Assembly (NCBI GenBank): GCA_013180625.2 | Contig: SNVD02015884.1 | Location: 744,001 to 808,000, forward strand | DNA: 64,000 nt | DNA from: Boswellia sacra | Lineage: Eukaryota; Streptophyta; Magnoliopsida; Sapindales; Burseraceae | Direction of reading: 5' to 3' | Part shown: piece by piece, positions 1-10,589 of the stretch | Position numbering within the stretch: position 1 is the first letter of the stretch | Layout: each line of letters opens with the position of its first letter | Program-made: the position numbers and the translations under genes | Notes under the pieces: generated by a model | What the model was told of the DNA's origin: nothing | The model's input: the letters and a program-made list of their open reading frames with translations, nothing else | Database searches by the model: none

Positions 1-269
1 TTTAATAAATAAGACTAATATTAATCCTACACTAATTGAATTGAGCCAGCTAGGATTATGCCAACAAAAAGGTTATTCTACTCAACTTTGAAGTTTAGGT
101 TAACAACCATAATCACAGGCATAACATCGATTATATAAAGAAGAGAAGAAAGAGTAGAGGCTGGTAAGAGAACCAAGCCAATACAATATTAAATAAACAA
201 GTTTCAAAACGTGCAGAGGCCAATACATGATTACCAACATTCCTATCCAATATAGAAAGAATCATTCAT

Positions 270-869
270 TCATTCAAATGCCCATTGGTTCTGCCTTTCC
301 TCTTCTTCCTCCGGAGTGAACGGATTCTTGATATGTTGAAAGTCTTACGAATCTCGTCCGGTTTCATCCCCTTGTTCATGTCATGCACAGCCTGGCAGAT
401 GATATCTACCACACAATAACAATTAGCATCACTAGATTAACAACAATCAAAACAAAGAAATTTCACTATCCAATTACCAAAATTTTCACCTTCACGTAAA
501 ATAGAAAATAAATCGAGTGAATTGCATTGCAGGATGAGATCAAAGAGGGTACTTTGGTCAACTCTGACGAAAGCAGTGTTCCCATGCCTTGAGCTTATAT
601 TTAGGATAGTGTCTCTTGCAGTGCTCATTCACTTCAGTAGAGCTCTCCTTCAAAAACCTCACTGTCCTCCTTTTGCTTCTTGCAGTACTCAATCACCGTG
701 GAAAGCACGAAACTCATCACACTGGGTAAGGGGATTTCCTGCTCGGCGCAGTTTTCCTCTATCATGTGCTTGACGGTCAGCATCTGCGCCGCCAATCACC
801 TCCTCCAAATCGAACGTCTTGTCATTCAAACTCCTTAGCAGAATCTTCTTCTCGCCCGGCAGACGGCAT
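270..869 (-). pseudogene. SKP1-like (ASK family) pseudogene, distal copy
   Basis: SKP1 proteins are the adaptor of SCF ubiquitin ligases, linking cullin to F-box proteins. On the minus strand the start at 867-869 is followed by KILLRSLNDKTFDLEEV and then, in a shifted frame, KHMIEENCAEQEIPLPSV and a VIEYCKK segment. Further on come VDQSTLFDLILQCNSLDL and, after an AT-rich intron-like gap (about 410-470), DIICQAVHDMNKG with PDEIRKTFNI. A last frame change gives FTPEEEEE and the family ending WAFE plus stop at 270-272. The order of segments matches full-length SKP1, but at least three frameshifts break it, so it should not make a working adaptor. A shorter relative lies at 3569-3791. Family identity is strong; inactivity is inferred from the frameshifts. 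Confidence 0.8.
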
Positions 870-1839
870 TGTTTGGTAAGGCAAATTGGCTTCTGGGGTT
901 GCTGAATAATTGAGATTCGAGCAGGGCGGACTCACATAGGAGCTAGACCTTTCTACTTTTGAAAGTAACGGATCATATTATATTCTTTTTCTTCACTGCA
1001 ACACTTCTCATATCTCTCGTTTTAACCTCCAAAAGAGTTAGGATTCTCGGCATCTCTCTCGTTTAAACTTCCACAATAGTAAGGATTAAAGGAAAATTTT
1101 GGTTCCTAATTTAGGAAATTTTTATTATTTTCCATTAAAAAAACTTGAATTTAGTAACTTGTAAGGTATTATTCTAGTCTAATTATTTTGGTTATTGTAA
1201 AATATTTTGATTGAAAACTTTTTTATTTTAAATGTCATAATTGTCTCATTTCTAATTTTTAATTTTATTTGTTTAATATAAGGATTCTATTATACATCAA
1301 TGTTAATTTTTTTTTTCTCAATTGAAAATTTATTCTTTTAGAAAGAGAAAAAAATAAAATAAAATGCTAATAAAAAATGAGATCTTGCATACAAATAGAA
1401 TAAAATTATCAAATACAAGTGCAAAGAGAACATGAAAAGTTCCCAAATTATGTAGCAACCAAATATGTCCACTTATGTTCTTTGTTTTCCGTGGTAACAC
1501 TCCCCAAATTAGTTTAGGAGTTAGTCTTAGAATAAAATTGCATAGATATCTTAATTTATTTGACCCAAATTTTAATAGATATTAAAGGGAATTTTTTATT
1601 TTTTATTTGATGAAAGTAATAAGTTTTTTAAATAGTTAAAAAATATTTACTTTTTCGTATTTGCTTTTTTTTTTTTTGGGTTTATTTCAGTACTTTGATT
1701 TTTTTCCCTTTATTATGTTATATTGTATTTTTTTATCTATTTTTGTATGAGTATGCATTTTAAGAGGAGATTGATGTATCCCAGACTCTATACTAGGTGT
1801 AATTTTTTTAATTATTTTTTTTTTTTTATGAGTACGGGG

Positions 1840-2130
1840 CTTGGTCTTGGGATGGGGTTTGAGCTTGTTGTGGATTTGCAATTTGATAGGCTTGGGAGAG
1901 GCGTTTGAGTTTTGCAGGGGCAGGAGATGGTGCTGGAGTTACTTTTGGAAGTGGTGACGGCTTGATCCGATTTATGGGTGGTGGAACTGGTGGTTGTGGC
2001 GGAGATAGAGGTGACGAGTTTAGAAGTGGTGGTCCTGGTGGATGTGAAGTACTTCACTTCAGGCGATTTTGGCAGTGTATGTAGGTGGTGTTGGAGGTGA
2101 GAGAGACGGCTTGAGGCATGGTGGAGATGG
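1840..2130 (-). other. Proline-rich low-complexity remnant
   Basis: On the minus strand one frame reads short Pro/Ser-rich runs such as PPLLNSSPLSPPQPPVPPP and PAPSPAPAKL. The plus strand is correspondingly rich in GGTGG and GGAG words. There is no convincing start, domain or splice structure, and the Pro-rich stretch runs into a poly-T/A tract at 1806-1829. It may be a decayed piece of an extensin- or PERK-like gene or merely purine-biased DNA. Confidence 0.2.
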
Positions 2131-2447
2131 AAGTCAATTGGAATGGTGTAGGACCTTCGGAGGTGTCGTGGCTGTGGACTAGGCAATTATTCCGTTTTGT
2201 ATTTTTCTTGAATCAATATAATACTACAAAAATTCTGTGTATATTAATCCCAAACAAGGATTTGGCTTCATGGTATTTGAGGCAATGTTTAACTTGACTA
2301 GCCATCTAAAAAGGGCATGAAAATGATTTTCACGTTAGCCATCTAAGTTAAAAGCATGGAGATAGCTCAAAAAAATAGTGCTGTTCTTCAATTAGTAAAA
2401 CAACTACAATTGTCCATTGAAGTTTAACAATTGTTACACTATTTGAA

Positions 2448-2610
2448 TACAGCTAGGTTTATAGCAACAAAAAGGTTATTCTAGTCAACTTTGAAGTTTT
2501 GGTTTTATGATAAACGACCATAATCAGTGGCACAATCATATATATTATATAAAGAAGAGAAGAAACAGTAGTAGGCTAGCAAGAACACCAAGCCAAGACT
2601 ATGTTAAGAA
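2448..2610. repeat. Second copy of the SKP1 3'-flank (other copy about 45-200)
   Basis: About 160 bp here match positions about 45-200 closely, including the words AACAAAAAGGTTATTCTA, CAACTTTGAAGTTT and TATATAAAGAAGAGAAGAAA. Both copies lie at the same place relative to an SKP1-like pseudogene. The two pseudogenes therefore arose by duplication of a segment that included downstream sequence. Confidence 0.8.
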
Positions 2611-2635
2611 AACCAAGGTTCAACAATATGAAGTA

Positions 2636-3440
2636 CAGGGATGACAAAGAAACCCGTTAGGTTTGGGGTACTGTCATGACCAGTGCTTTAAGGGCGGTTC
2701 TTGACCCGTCCTTTTTGAGTTTAAGAGCGGGTCTGGATCCTTAAGTGTGCTGCCCCATTTGGGGAGGGTTTGAGTCTGGGTCCAGCCCCTTCGACCCGTT
2801 GCTCTACCCCGCCCAGGAGGATGTAGGGTTGCCTTTGTAAAGTTTTAAATTTTTGGGACTGTTATAACTTTTAAGGTTATATTTGTCAAGCTTCTCATAT
2901 GTGTGAATTCTTTATACTTTTACAAATAATACAAAAACTTTAACAAAAGTTATATTTTAATTAATGATTATGAATCTTTTAGTATACTAACATTAATTTA
3001 GTCATGTTATAATGACAAAATAAAATATTTTATTTTATAAAAATTAAATTTGTATAATATATACCATCTTGATATAGATTCCTAGTACTAATTACAATAT
3101 TAACAAGATTGTTCCCAAAATCTATACTCCTAATAAAATCAATACATTATTTTCTAAATATATAAATAGAAATATAATAAGAATAACCTTATAACCTTAA
3201 ACAAATTATTTATCATAATTTAAGTCAATTAATTGAATTATTGATGTTATATATACACGTAATACTAATTAATTGGTATATGTTAATCATACTTTTGTTA
3301 TTAGATTAAAATTAAATCAACATGCTATTATAAAATTATTTAATTATATTATAAATTATTTGAAAAATTATCAATTAACTAGTTTAAAAGTAATAGTATA
3401 CTTTGAACACTATTACTAATAAAATCAAATAGAGTATGCA
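2636..3440. other. About 0.8 kb insertion in one SKP1-flank copy
   Basis: The duplicated SKP1 flanks are collinear up to about 2610 and again from about 3480. This copy has about 800 bp in between that the first copy (about 180-215) lacks. It starts with GGGATGACAAAG, has a GC-rich 200 bp stretch rich in GACCCG and GGGTC words, then AT-rich sequence. The GATGACAAA edge resembles the end of the element at 61389-62000, but I found no matching inverted end here. It is probably a decayed transposon. Confidence 0.4.
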
Positions 3441-3568
3441 TCGGTATAACATTCACAAATTCTTGAGAGAACAAGCTAATGAAAACCAAATCCTAAAAGC
3501 AACATCATAACGTAAGCAAAGTATGATTATCAACATTACTGTCCCAATTTAGAAAGAATCATCATTGA

Positions 3569-3791
3569 TCACTCAAATGCCCATGTGATCTCCCTTCGAA
3601 CCTCCTCTTCTTCCTCAGGAGTGAATTCATCTTTCATGTTTTGAAAGTCTTGCAAATCTCCTCAGGTGTCTTCAATTTGATCATGTTAGCCACAATCTGG
3701 CAAGCATCTGTAGCGTCACCACCTCCTCCACCTTGAACGTATCACCGTCCGAACTCCTCATCAGAATCTTCCTCCCATCGTCAGACGACAT
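3569..3791 (-). pseudogene. SKP1-like pseudogene, internally deleted
   Basis: The minus-strand start (3789-3791) gives MSSDDGRKILMRSSDGDTFK and then VEEVV. It jumps within a few codons to the C-terminal part ACQIVANMIKLKTPEE, then MKDEFTPEEEEEVRR and WAFE before the stop at 3569-3571. The middle of SKP1 (roughly 80 residues, including the KHMIED and DQATLFDLI regions) is missing, and one base is lost near the KTFK/MKDEF junction. This is a deletion derivative of the same family as 270-869 and cannot fold as a normal SKP1. Whether it is transcribed is unknown. Confidence 0.8.
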
Positions 3792-4444
3792 TGTTTTGGA
3801 CTCGAATTGGGCTTCTGGGTTGGTGAAAGATTGAGACTTGACTTAAGTGGAATGGAGAGAGATAGAAAGAGAAAGTGTTAGGGTGTCATACCTATCAATT
3901 AAAAAATTATATCCAATTAAAATATAATACCTATCAATTAAAAAATTATATCCAATAGCCCCACATCTTTATCGAGCCTTAATACACGGTGGGTGTCATT
4001 ATTTTGTTTCATTTTACGTAGTTGTTATACAATGTTTTTCCATGCTGTCCAACCTTCCTGTTGCGCCAAGCTAAAAAAAATTATACAAACATAACGCTTT
4101 ATGTTATCCAATCTGGGCGTCAAACACACCTTATTGTTGGAGACCATAATAGAGATTAGCATTGATGTAAGGAAGATTGGGAGGTGTTATTTTGCTTGTA
4201 GAATATATCTACTTTACTAATAGTCTAAACTGTTGATGGGGTCCGAGCTCCATATTATACTAGTGAACCTTTGCAAAAATTATTTACAATATTTGAGTGC
4301 TATAAAAAGGATTTGAACCTAAGACTCAGGTCTGATACTATATTAAATTAATACTTTACTTAAAAGCTTACTTTTAGAGGTGTCAAACGGGTTACATAAT
4401 TAGAATTTTACAAAATTATAACAATTTATATAAAACATGAAACA

Positions 4445-4447
<3 letters not shown>

Positions 4448-4498
<51 letters not shown>
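4448..4498. repeat. (TA)n microsatellite
   Basis: About 25 uninterrupted TA units directly upstream of the LTR element. Confidence 0.95.
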
Positions 4499-4501
<3 letters not shown>

Positions 4502-4557
4502 CAAAATTTGTACAACAGGAGCACCATACATGATAAATACTACAATCACTCCTATGG

Positions 4558-4882
4558 TGATGTAGTACAACTTTAGGTTATTTAATTTTTAGGAAAACTA
4601 TTAGTTGTCTATTTTTAGTTTTATTTGTTTTAGGAGAAATTTTATTAGTCATATTAGAATTTCTTGTTTTACATATATTTGAATATAATTAGGATTTTAG
4701 TATTTTAGGATATTCTAGTTTTTGTAGGATTTTATTTTCCTATTCTAGTTTTGCTTGTTTTACAAGATTTAGCCTATATAAATTTTAGTTTATCCTAGCC
4801 TCGTAATCAATTCTCATTATTATCAATTTATCAAATTTTGAACTTTTATTCAATATCTTTTTCTTTAACTGCCACATCATAT
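4558..4882 (+). repeat. 5' LTR
   Basis: Matches 6415-6758 along its length, sharing GTAGGATTTTATTTTC, ATTATTATCAATTTATC and AACTTTTATTCAAT. The right boundary is placed just before the primer binding site and is uncertain by a few bases because the end is TCATAT rather than the usual CA. Confidence 0.75.
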
Positions 4883-4913
4883 TTGATATCAGAGCCAAAA
4901 TCACTTGTCTTTC

Positions 4914-5072
4914 ATGGCACGTGATGATCCAAAGGCTCTGATAGATGAAACTATCAAGGTGATTGTCCAATCCTTTCAAACCCAATTCAACGATCAATTC
5001 AACAATTTCCTTCGTCAATTGGAAGAGATGGGAATTGGTGGTAATAGGAAGAATGAACGAAGGCATAGGTGA
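4914..5072 (+). CDS. Gag-like N-terminal fragment of the LTR element
   Basis: An ATG 18 bases past the primer binding site opens a 52-codon frame beginning MARDDPKALIDETIKV, with a Gln/Asn-rich amphipathic stretch and a basic end. Position and composition are those of the first residues of a plant gypsy-type gag. It stops at 5070-5072 instead of continuing into a capsid domain, so it is a remnant. The frame is clear; the gag assignment rests mainly on position. Confidence 0.4.
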   Translation: MARDDPKALIDETIKVIVQSFQTQFNDQFNNFLRQLEEMGIGGNRKNERRHR

Positions 5073-5820
5073 AACGAAGAGATAGGGGCTTGCGTACCTC
5101 CATCGACGACAGTACTTCCTCAACACAATTGTAGAGTTCCACGCATCGGTTTAACAAATACCAAATTGGATGATGGAGTTACTAGTAAGTACAACAAGCT
5201 TGAATCTTTTGAAAATAAAATTCAAGAAGAAACAAGAGATTTTTTAGACAAAAAGCGAAGAGAGCTGTGCAGAAAAATTGATAGAAAATTCAGAAATAGT
5301 TGAGGAGAGTTATGAAGAAAATTTTGTAGAATATTCAAAAATAGTTGAGGGAATTCATGAAAAAGATGGGCATCCTTTGTCAATCATCAACAATGCAATT
5401 CATTCTCAAACGGACAATGAAACTTCACCTTTATCACAAATTGATAGATCGGAACATGGAGATCAAATTTCTATTCTTCATCAACGCCTAATTGCGATTG
5501 GTCCTCTTGAAAAAATGGTGTTAACGATGTAGCTATACAATCAATAACTGGGACCAGTGACAAGTGAAACGACGCCACCCTCCCAAAAAGATTCATTTGT
5601 CATTGTACAAGAAGAATCCATGTTTGAGGCTGATGAAAATCATTGGAAACCGCCACAACCACCACTACAAGAGGAGAAAACGTCAATCTCTGTGGAAAAC
5701 AATGAAATTTGGCAAGTGAATAGTCACCACCCTCACCATTGAAATCAGACTGAGCTAATCTATAAACCCTAAGTGGAGTCGTCGAGGTTTTTGGCCGAAA
5801 ATCAGTCCGTTCATGACTTG

Positions 5821-5985
5821 GATGAAAAATTACCATCAGTGCCCTGTGATGAAAAATTATTGATCGGCCCCTGTAGAAAAATTGTCAAATAGGTCCCTTA
5901 GAAGCAGAATGTCAATCTGGTCCTTCAACTGGAAACTATCAAATTGATCCAGATTTTTGGGAACTATCATTTGACCCCTATCAGG
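5821..5985. repeat. Degenerate tandem repeat, period about 27-28 bp
   Basis: Six successive units share the plan GAAAAATT..CAAAT.GGTCCC: starts near 5821, 5848, 5876, 5903, 5931 and 5959. It lies inside the LTR element and has no long open frame. Confidence 0.55.
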
Positions 5986-6414
5986 TTTTCTTTGTGATAG
6001 AAAAACCCCTATAGAATTTCAACTTGATCTATTTGTCTTCAAATTTGTTTTATGAGCATGCAATAGAGGAATTATTCCAAGAAAACTTAAGGGCGAGTTT
6101 TTTCCAATAATAGGTAATATATAAATAAGCACTATGTTGTGGTATTTAATCCTTTTATCAATGAAGAGCATGATGAGATGGGTATGAAGCAAGATCCAAA
6201 CAAGAGGGTTTGACATTCAAAAATAAAAGATTGGTTGTATGCTATTTATCATGTGAAGTCTAGTATAGTAAGAATCAACATAAACATGAAACCTTATGAA
6301 TTCAAGCGTGTTCATGGAGACCTGAGCGACAAAAGAGATGACTTCCTAATCTATATCAAATTTCATCCTCCAGATATGCGAACTCGAGGACGATTTCTTT
6401 TTAAGAAGAGGAAC

Positions 6415-6758
6415 TGATGTAAGACAACTTTGGATTATTTTATTTTTAGAAAAACTATTAATTGTCTATTTTGAGTTTTGTTTAGTTTAGGATAAATTGT
6501 TTTCCTAGTCGTATTTGGATTTCTTGTTTTATATATATTTGAGTCTAATTAAGATTTTAGTATTTGAGAATATTTTATTTTTGTAGGATTTTATTTTCTT
6601 ATTCTAATTTTATTTGTTTTACAAGAATTAGGATATAGGCTATCTAGCCTATATAAGGGTTAATTTATCCTACCTTTGTAATCAATTCTTATTATTATCA
6701 ATTTATCGAATTTTAAACTTTTATTCAATTTATCTTTTTTTTAGCTTCCATGTCATAT
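6415..6758 (+). repeat. 3' LTR
   Basis: Partner of 4558-4882. It begins TGATGTAAGACAAC right after the polypurine tract and ends at TCATAT. It carries about 20 bp (around 6630-6650) that the 5' LTR lacks. Confidence 0.75.
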
Positions 6759-6763
6759 TATGT

Positions 6764-7570
6764 TAAAAAAAATCTATTATAATATTTAGACTCGTTTGAC
6801 CAGCTTAATCTTATCTATAATATAGGATCCTATCCCACGCCGAGTCGAGGATTTGTGCTTGTGGGTCCTATCCTGCGCCGAGCCGAGGATTTGTGTTTGT
6901 GGGCTGGGGTGAATATTACAGGCTTGATGGTCTACAATCGTTTGGAAGGATTGATTTTGGAAATTTAAATAATCAATCACTGAAGTACGCTTTCAATGCA
7001 AGAAATCGACCTGCATATTAGACTTTCGTAAATAATATGAGTTTTATAAAGTCAAAATCGTTCTTTCAAATAAATATTTGAGTTTTAGCAATCATAATAA
7101 TTTTCCGTCTCACTTTTGTCATTAAAAATATTTGTAATTTGTCATGAATTCTTATTCAGTTTTTAAGTCTTTCCTTCACCAAATTTCGAGGTTTTCTTCT
7201 TAATATCCAAATTCATAGTTTCGTTCATGCCCTCAAAATTGTGCTACTAAAAGTATAAAATGGTTACAGCTTTAAGCCCTTCATAAGTCATGAAAATTTT
7301 ACCATAACAAATATGATGGCAAGGATATTTGCTGGTTTCCAACTCATCAAAGGAAAATAGAGGATGTGGAGGCATTATAAAGGCTTCAGATTTGGCAGAA
7401 TTAGCAACCAAGTTGTACAATACAGCAAAAAAGTATATAAGAACTTCTCATAAGCATATACATGGCTGTCAATGCTTCTCAGATTCAAACCTCACAAGAG
7501 TCCACAATCTTAAAATCAACTAAGATACATTATTCACATCACTGGCTTCATGTAATGGATCTTCTATGTT
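6764..7570. other. Intergenic, no gene seen
   Basis: It separates the LTR element from the HPR1 stop. Two near-identical GC-richer words (GCCGAG.CGAGGATTTGTG at about 6838 and 6876) form a short direct duplication. The last 300 bp probably include the HPR1 3' UTR. Confidence 0.5.
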
Positions 7571-10476
7571 TAAAGCTTCGAAACAGGTAAACCTGCAAAC
7601 GAGAACAAGATTAGTAAGCTCAGACTCCCAAAAGCTAGGCAAATTTGACATTTTCGAAATGCAGAAGATATTACCTAAGGCTTTTGCATTCACAATGCTT
7701 GGACTTGCAGCGGGAGGTGGAGCATTTTCATTCAGAAATGGCTCTACCCGATTTGGATCACGCCATATTGGGTATCCTTTAATCTGGCCCTGTAATATGG
7801 ACAGGTAATGGGTGACAGCAGTTAGAATTGTGACAATTAATACATGCCAAGCTAGTAAAATGGAATATTACTCAAATATGAACTTAATAGAGTCCAAAGT
7901 TATTTGCTTTTTTCTAGCCTAACTCATACCAGGACATTGAGAGCAGCTAGTGTTGCCATTCCTTCGCGAGTCCACTATATAAAGCATGAGGGAAAAGTTA
8001 CAATGTAAGCTAATTAAACAACAGATACGTATCTTATAAGCTTGGAATAGAATATCTGTTTAGTTTTACCTTGGATGCAGAAGCAATATGAGGTACCACA
8101 ACGGCATTCTTCATTTCAGCAAGTCCTGGTTTCATGTAAGGCTCATCCTAACACGACATCAATTGTGCATTAACTTGGGAGGTAGTTTTGCTGCAACAGT
8201 AGTTATGAATTCGAAATACAGAAGTGGTTATTTTTACCTCAAAGACATCAAGACCAACTCGGAACATTGGATTTTCTTTCAAGTGCTGAACTAGAGCTAC
8301 TTCATCGACAACGGGACCTCTACTACAGTTTACAAGGATTGCTTCCTGAAGAGAAAGTTAATGATTTGTATACGTTAAGCAAGGCAGAGTTCTGTGCACT
8401 TAATGAACTCAATCCTCAATAAAAAGAGACATTCATAAGGTCACCTTCTTCATCTTTGAAAGCCTTTCTTTGTTGACCAAATGGTAAGTGGTTTTATCCA
8501 AGATTGGGTGAAGACTTATCTACAAACAGCATCAACGACAATGTATTTTCTTTGCAACTAGAAGTTTGACAAAAAACTAATAAAAACACTGAGTTCTTCA
8601 CAAAAGGAGTCCTACCACATCTGCCTCCTGAAGCACTTCATCCATGGATGCTGCTCTCTTCCAAGTAACAGGTTGTTCTCCATTGGCTTTTAGAAACTGA
8701 GCATAAGCTGAATTGGGAAACATAGAAATTTCAGTATAGAGGAAGGAAGCATTGATTAAACTAATAGACGGATTAAGACTTGCCTGTAACAAACTTTTCT
8801 AAGCGTGTAGCTTGGTAAAGGTCATAGTAAATAAGATTCATTTTGAATCCTTCAACCTGTTATAGTACAGATAAAAAGAATTACTAGACGAACATGATAA
8901 AAGTACCACTTATTGGATCACTAAGAAGCTCGAATTGATGTTTGGAGCACTATGTAATGCAATTCAAGTTAGAAATCAAAAATGTTCTACACTTGAAATG
9001 CTACATATGCTGATGCAGCATTTGATCAAGAGCCTACACTTGTGCACTATGAGTCTATGACCTGGAATGCTGTTTTCTGTTCCTCGAAATTTCATAAAAA
9101 AACTCATCTTTTACAAGTCTTATTTTTCACATGAGCTGGTTCACTTTGCAACCCTACTACTCAGCCAATCAATTACTTGCACCAGTTAGAATTAAACAAA
9201 TCAAAACAAATATTTGCATCTAAACAATTCAAGTAGCTTGGCTTACACTAGTCAAGTTTGAAGACAAAAGGATGGAGAATTCACTTAGCAAAAGATTACC
9301 ATCATTCGGGCATAAGCAGATCCAATACGACCAGCTCCAATCACACCAACAGTTTGCCCTTTCAGCAAGTTTCCCACAAACCTATCAGAGGAACAGCAGC
9401 TAAGTCAGTGAATCATACACATAATTTTAGTGGATCGTTCAGTGTTAATCAAGCATAGAAAATATAAGGTCTAAAATGGTGATCATACAGATGCGGGAGC
9501 CATCCATCATATAAACCTGCCCTCATGAACTCATCTGCTTCGACAATTCTCCTTGCAGCTGCTAATGAGAGCGAAGCTGCTAATTCTGCTGTTGTTTCTG
9601 TAAGTACTCCCTAAAAATAAAAGGGATGAATGATATCAATGTACAGACTTTGCAACTGATCTTTCTACAACTACAAGCATATGGAATACAATGTTCATAT
9701 GCAGTCTCAACCACTCCAGAGGGGACCGCGAATTACCAACCATTTTTGCCTGAACACTGATCACATTTATAGTTCATGGGTTTAACTCTGATACTACTGT
9801 TAGCGGAACAATGTGTCTAACCCAAAACACTAGCCTAATTACTATGCACATGGCACATAAAATTAACCCATGCAGCTACATGCAAGAATACATATGTAAG
9901 TGTAAGCAAGAGAACAAACATGAAAGTGAAACAAAATACAATCAAAAGCAAAGCAAACTTACAGGAGTGTTTCCAACAGCAACACCATATTTGTTTGCAG
10001 CATTGACATCAACATTGTTGTAGCCAACAGCCATGTTACTGAAAGCCTTTCCTCCTGCTCTGCTCAATGCAGAAAACAAAGTCTCTCCCCATTCCTCTGT
10101 CAACTGCAACACAAACCAACTCATCTTATCAAATACAAACACTCATTTCAAGTTTTCAAGAACCAAAATTTTACATTTCCAACCTGTCCAATGACTCCAT
10201 CGCACTTATCGCCAATCAAAGCAATGATATCTTCAACAGACAGTATAGTTTTCTTCTGAGTGCATATCTGAAAATGGCAAAAAGAACAAAAGATAAAATT
10301 TTATCAATGAAGTAAAAAATGGTTAAAAACTGATAAAGAAAAGGATTGATTACTTCAACGCGACAATCTTCTTCAACTAAGAGATTGATCCAGCGAGTTC
10401 CAGGCATAGGCTTGGTGCTAACAACTCTGTATTTCCCATTGGGGTTCCAAACTTCAATTGAAACTGGTTTGGCCAT
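7571..10476 (-). CDS. HPR1: Peroxisomal NADH-dependent hydroxypyruvate reductase (HPR1)
   Basis: Reduces hydroxypyruvate to glycerate in the photorespiratory cycle in leaf peroxisomes. Thirteen exons (minus strand, high to low): 10476-10354, 10267-10184, 10103-9963, 9610-9489, 9381-9300, 8856-8784, 8707-8616, 8519-8445, 8345-8238, 8147-8070, 7974-7930, 7789-7675, 7593-7571. Joined they give 386 residues, the length I recall for Arabidopsis HPR1, starting MAKPVSIEVWNPNGKYRVV. Visible are the Rossmann GAGRIG (172-177), the catalytic Arg in NCSRGP (273), Glu in DVFEDEP (about 300-302) and His in PHIASASK (320). The C-terminus SKL is a PTS1 peroxisome signal, encoded on a 23-nt last exon. Intron 6 uses a GC donor (AG|GCAAGT). 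All other introns are GT-AG and every junction keeps frame. Retaining intron 12 would remove SKL and predict a cytosolic form. Confidence 0.97.
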
Positions 10477-10576
10477 GGCAGCTAAGCTCGGAGTACCAGC
10501 TTACAAGTGCTTAAAACAGAGTATTTGCTTGAATAAAGGAAAGCTTTTGAAAGTCTCTGTGCTCTGTTTTGAAACC

Positions 10577-10585
10577 TTATAAATA
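10577..10585 (-). promoter_or_regulatory. Probable TATA box of HPR1
   Basis: TATTTATAA on the minus strand, about 100 bases before the HPR1 start codon, with a plausible short 5' UTR between them. Confidence 0.5.
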
Positions 10586-10589
10586 TTGC

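Larger units (their letters stand above)
4558..6758 (+). mobile_element. Non-autonomous LTR retrotransposon (Ty3/gypsy-type ends)
   Basis: Two similar direct repeats of about 325-345 bp, both starting TGATGTA, bound a 1.5 kb interior. A primer binding site like the 3' end of initiator Met-tRNA (TGATATCAGAGCC, 4884-4896) follows the left LTR. A purine tract (AAGAAGAGGAAC) directly precedes the right LTR. Flanks TATGG (4553-4557) and TATGT (6759-6763) look like a 5-bp target duplication with one mismatch. The interior has only a short gag-like start at 4914 and scattered open stretches (for example 5278-5532). I see no protease, reverse transcriptase or integrase. It must have depended on enzymes from another element. 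LTR divergence suggests it is not recent. Confidence 0.8.

Noticed and set aside
4200..4400. Possible tRNA gene (box B-like GGTTCAAATCC on minus)
   Set aside because: No cloverleaf can be drawn and box A is absent; likely part of an old repeat.
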